From Bradyrhizobium sp. 186 (lineage in GTDB: Bacteria; Pseudomonadota; Alphaproteobacteria; Rhizobiales; Xanthobacteraceae), in the NCBI RefSeq assembly GCF_023101685.1, contig NZ_CP082164.1:5766001-5830000 (forward strand): 64,000 nucleotides of DNA, written 5' to 3'. Both the position numbers and the translations under genes were made by a program. The notes under the pieces were generated by a model, which did no database searches, was not told the origin of the DNA, and worked only from the letters and a program-made list of their open reading frames with translations. This document shows, piece after piece, positions 62,772-64,000 of the stretch; the stretch's first letter is position 1; every line of letters starts with the position of its first letter.

Positions 62772-64000
62772 TAGTACTCCACCCCCAGCGCGCCATAAAT
62801 CCGCCGGTGCACGGCCGGCAGCGTTTCCGTCAGGTCTTCCGCGATCAGCCCCGGGCCTGCCTCGCTCGCCGCCTCGCCGTGCATCCAGACGCCGATACTG
62901 GCCGCCTCGAACGCCGGCACGCCTTGCGCCAGGAGCCCGGCGATGATGCCGGCAAGCACGTCGCCGGCGCCGGCGGTGGCGAGCCAGGGCGGCGCGTTGG
63001 CGGCAATGGTGGCGCGGCCGTCGGGCGCGGCGATCGTGGTATCCGGGCCCTTCAGCAGCACCACCGCGCCGGAGCGCTCGGCAGCGGCGCGTACGCGCTC
63101 GAGCTTCGAGCGTCCCGGATATTTGTTGCTGAGGTCGGAGAACAGTCGCGGGAACTCGCCCTCATGCGGCGTCAGCACCACCGCGGCATCTTGCGAGGAC
63201 TTAATCGATTCAAACAGCCGCTCGGGATTTGCAGCAAAGCTCGTCAGCGCATCCGCATCGAGCACCAGGTGCCGCTGTGCCGTGAGCGCGGTGTGGACGA
63301 AATCGCAGGTGCGATCGCCGACGCCCGCACCGGGGCCGATCATACAGGTGTTGTAACGCCTGTCGCCGAGCAGCTCGCCAAACTCGATCGCGGTATCGAC
63401 GGGACGGACCATCACCGCGGTGAGCGCGGCCGCATTGATCGCGAGCGCGTCGCGTGGCGAGGCCAGTGTCACCAGGCCCGCGCCGGCGCGCAGCGCTCCG
63501 CGGGCGGCGAGCCTCGCCGCGCCGGTCGCGGCCGCATCGCCCGAGACCGCCAGCACGTGGCCACGGGCAAATTTGTGGCCGTCGATACGAGGCACCGGAA
63601 AAGCCGCGGCCCAGAAATCCGGATCATTCTCGAAGACCTGCGGCTCGATCTCGTCCAGCACCTGCGCGTCGATGCCGATATCGGCGACACGGACGTCGCC
63701 GCAATGCACCCGCCCCGGCAACAGCAGGTGCGCCGGCTTCTTGCGGAAGAAGGTGACGGTCTCGCTGGCGTTCACCGCCACGCCCATCACGGCCGCGCTG
63801 GTGCCGTTGATGCCGCTCGGCAGGTCGACGGCGAGCACCGGCGCACCGTTGGCGTTGATCGCCGCGATCATCTCGCGCGCCTCGCCGTGGACGGGGCGGC
63901 TCAAGCCGGCGCCGAACAGGGCATCGATGATCAGGGCGGGCTTTCCGATCGCCTGCGGATTGAACGGGAGCACCGGATGCTTCCAGCCGCGCGCGGCCGA
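62771..64000 (-). CDS. nnr: Bifunctional NAD(P)H-hydrate epimerase/dehydratase (5' end off window)
   Basis: Repairs hydrated NAD(P)H: the YjeF_N epimerase domain swaps the R and S forms, and the C-terminal ADP-dependent dehydratase restores NAD(P)H. The visible N-domain part has IDALFGAGLSRPVHG and VDLPSGINGTSA. The dehydratase part has GHVLAVSGDAAATGAARLA, TPHEGEFPRLF and the ATP/ADP motif GAGDVLAGIIAGLLAQG. The frame continues to the edge, so the first roughly 90-100 residues lie outside. Confidence 0.93.
   Translation of the reverse strand, partial: SAARGWKHPVLPFNPQAIGKPALIIDALFGAGLSRPVHGEAREMIAAINANGAPVLAVDLPSGINGTSAAVMGVAVNASETVTFFRKKPAHLLLPGRVHCGDVRVADIGIDAQVLDEIEPQVFENDPDFWAAAFPVPRIDGHKFARGHVLAVSGDAAATGAARLAARGALRAGAGLVTLASPRDALAINAAALTAVMVRPVDTAIEFGELLGDRRYNTCMIGPGAGVGDRTCDFVHTALTAQRHLVLDADALTSFAANPERLFESIKSSQDAAVVLTPHEGEFPRLFSDLSNKYPGRSKLERVRAAAERSGAVVLLKGPDTTIAAPDGRATIAANAPPWLATAGAGDVLAGIIAGLLAQGVPAFEAASIGVWMHGEAASEAGPGLIAEDLTETLPAVHRRIYGALGVEY

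Overview
The window is high-GC DNA from an alphaproteobacterium, most likely Bradyrhizobium or a close Nitrobacteraceae (Bradyrhizobiaceae) relative. This rests on a complete nuo operon followed by birA, RNase J, methylmalonyl-CoA epimerase and a DUF1467 gene, on the tig-clpP-clpX-lon block, on GCATGATC...GATCATGC and CGTCATTCCGGGG palindromic intergenic repeats, and on an ECF sigma/NrsF pair with GTAACC-N16-CGAA promoters. Species cannot be fixed from sequence reading alone.

Layout. 1-2107 (minus): end of a dipeptide/oligopeptide-type ABC transporter (permease cut by the window edge, plus solute-binding protein). 2241-7178 (minus): mtnK, a small anchored protein, a DUF1467 protein, methylmalonyl-CoA epimerase, RNase J and biotin-protein ligase. 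7180-23450 (minus): respiratory complex I, nuoA to nuoN in canonical order, interrupted by four extras: a four-helix-bundle gene between nuoC and nuoD inside facing heptamer repeats, an FkbM methyltransferase between nuoD and nuoE, a 56-residue membrane protein between nuoE and nuoF, and palindromic repeats at nuoI/nuoJ and nuoK/nuoL. 23698-28029 (minus): iron-siderophore block of TonB-dependent receptor, PepSY membrane protein and small membrane protein, preceded by a MarR regulator. 28212-30760 (plus): Rieske oxygenase and a frameshifted MFS transporter, divergent from MarR. 31270-33565: tRNA-Asp, an HU-like protein, peptidase T and a small hypothetical gene.

33723-49307 is an accessory stress and metal island. 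It starts with an ECF sigma factor and its NrsF-type anti-sigma factor, with one matching promoter in front of the sigma gene and another in front of a small exported protein. Next come a DUF411 protein, a Cys-rich exported protein, a YtkA-like protein, a Cu/Ag-type RND pair (cusBA), an unusual CDF transporter, a His/Cys-containing protein, and a Zn/Co/Cd-type RND set (czcCBA) with czcD. Together they could sense, bind and export copper and zinc-type cations across both membranes.

49315-64000 holds a SAM methyltransferase, an exported hypothetical protein, a frameshifted caspase-like gene behind a perfect CRP-type site, tRNA-Val, a GFA-family protein, the proteostasis block lon-clpX-clpP-tig (all minus), tRNA-Leu, a Tat-exported cupredoxin-fold protein lacking multicopper-oxidase ligands, a GNAT acetyltransferase, and the NAD(P)HX repair enzyme cut by the right edge.

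I found no CRISPR array, integrase, transposase or phage module. The most interesting signals are the two-site sigma regulon, the four-helix-bundle cassette and FkbM gene inside the nuo operon, the His-rich NuoL loop, and the ligand-less multicopper-oxidase-like protein. None is proven to be a new system.
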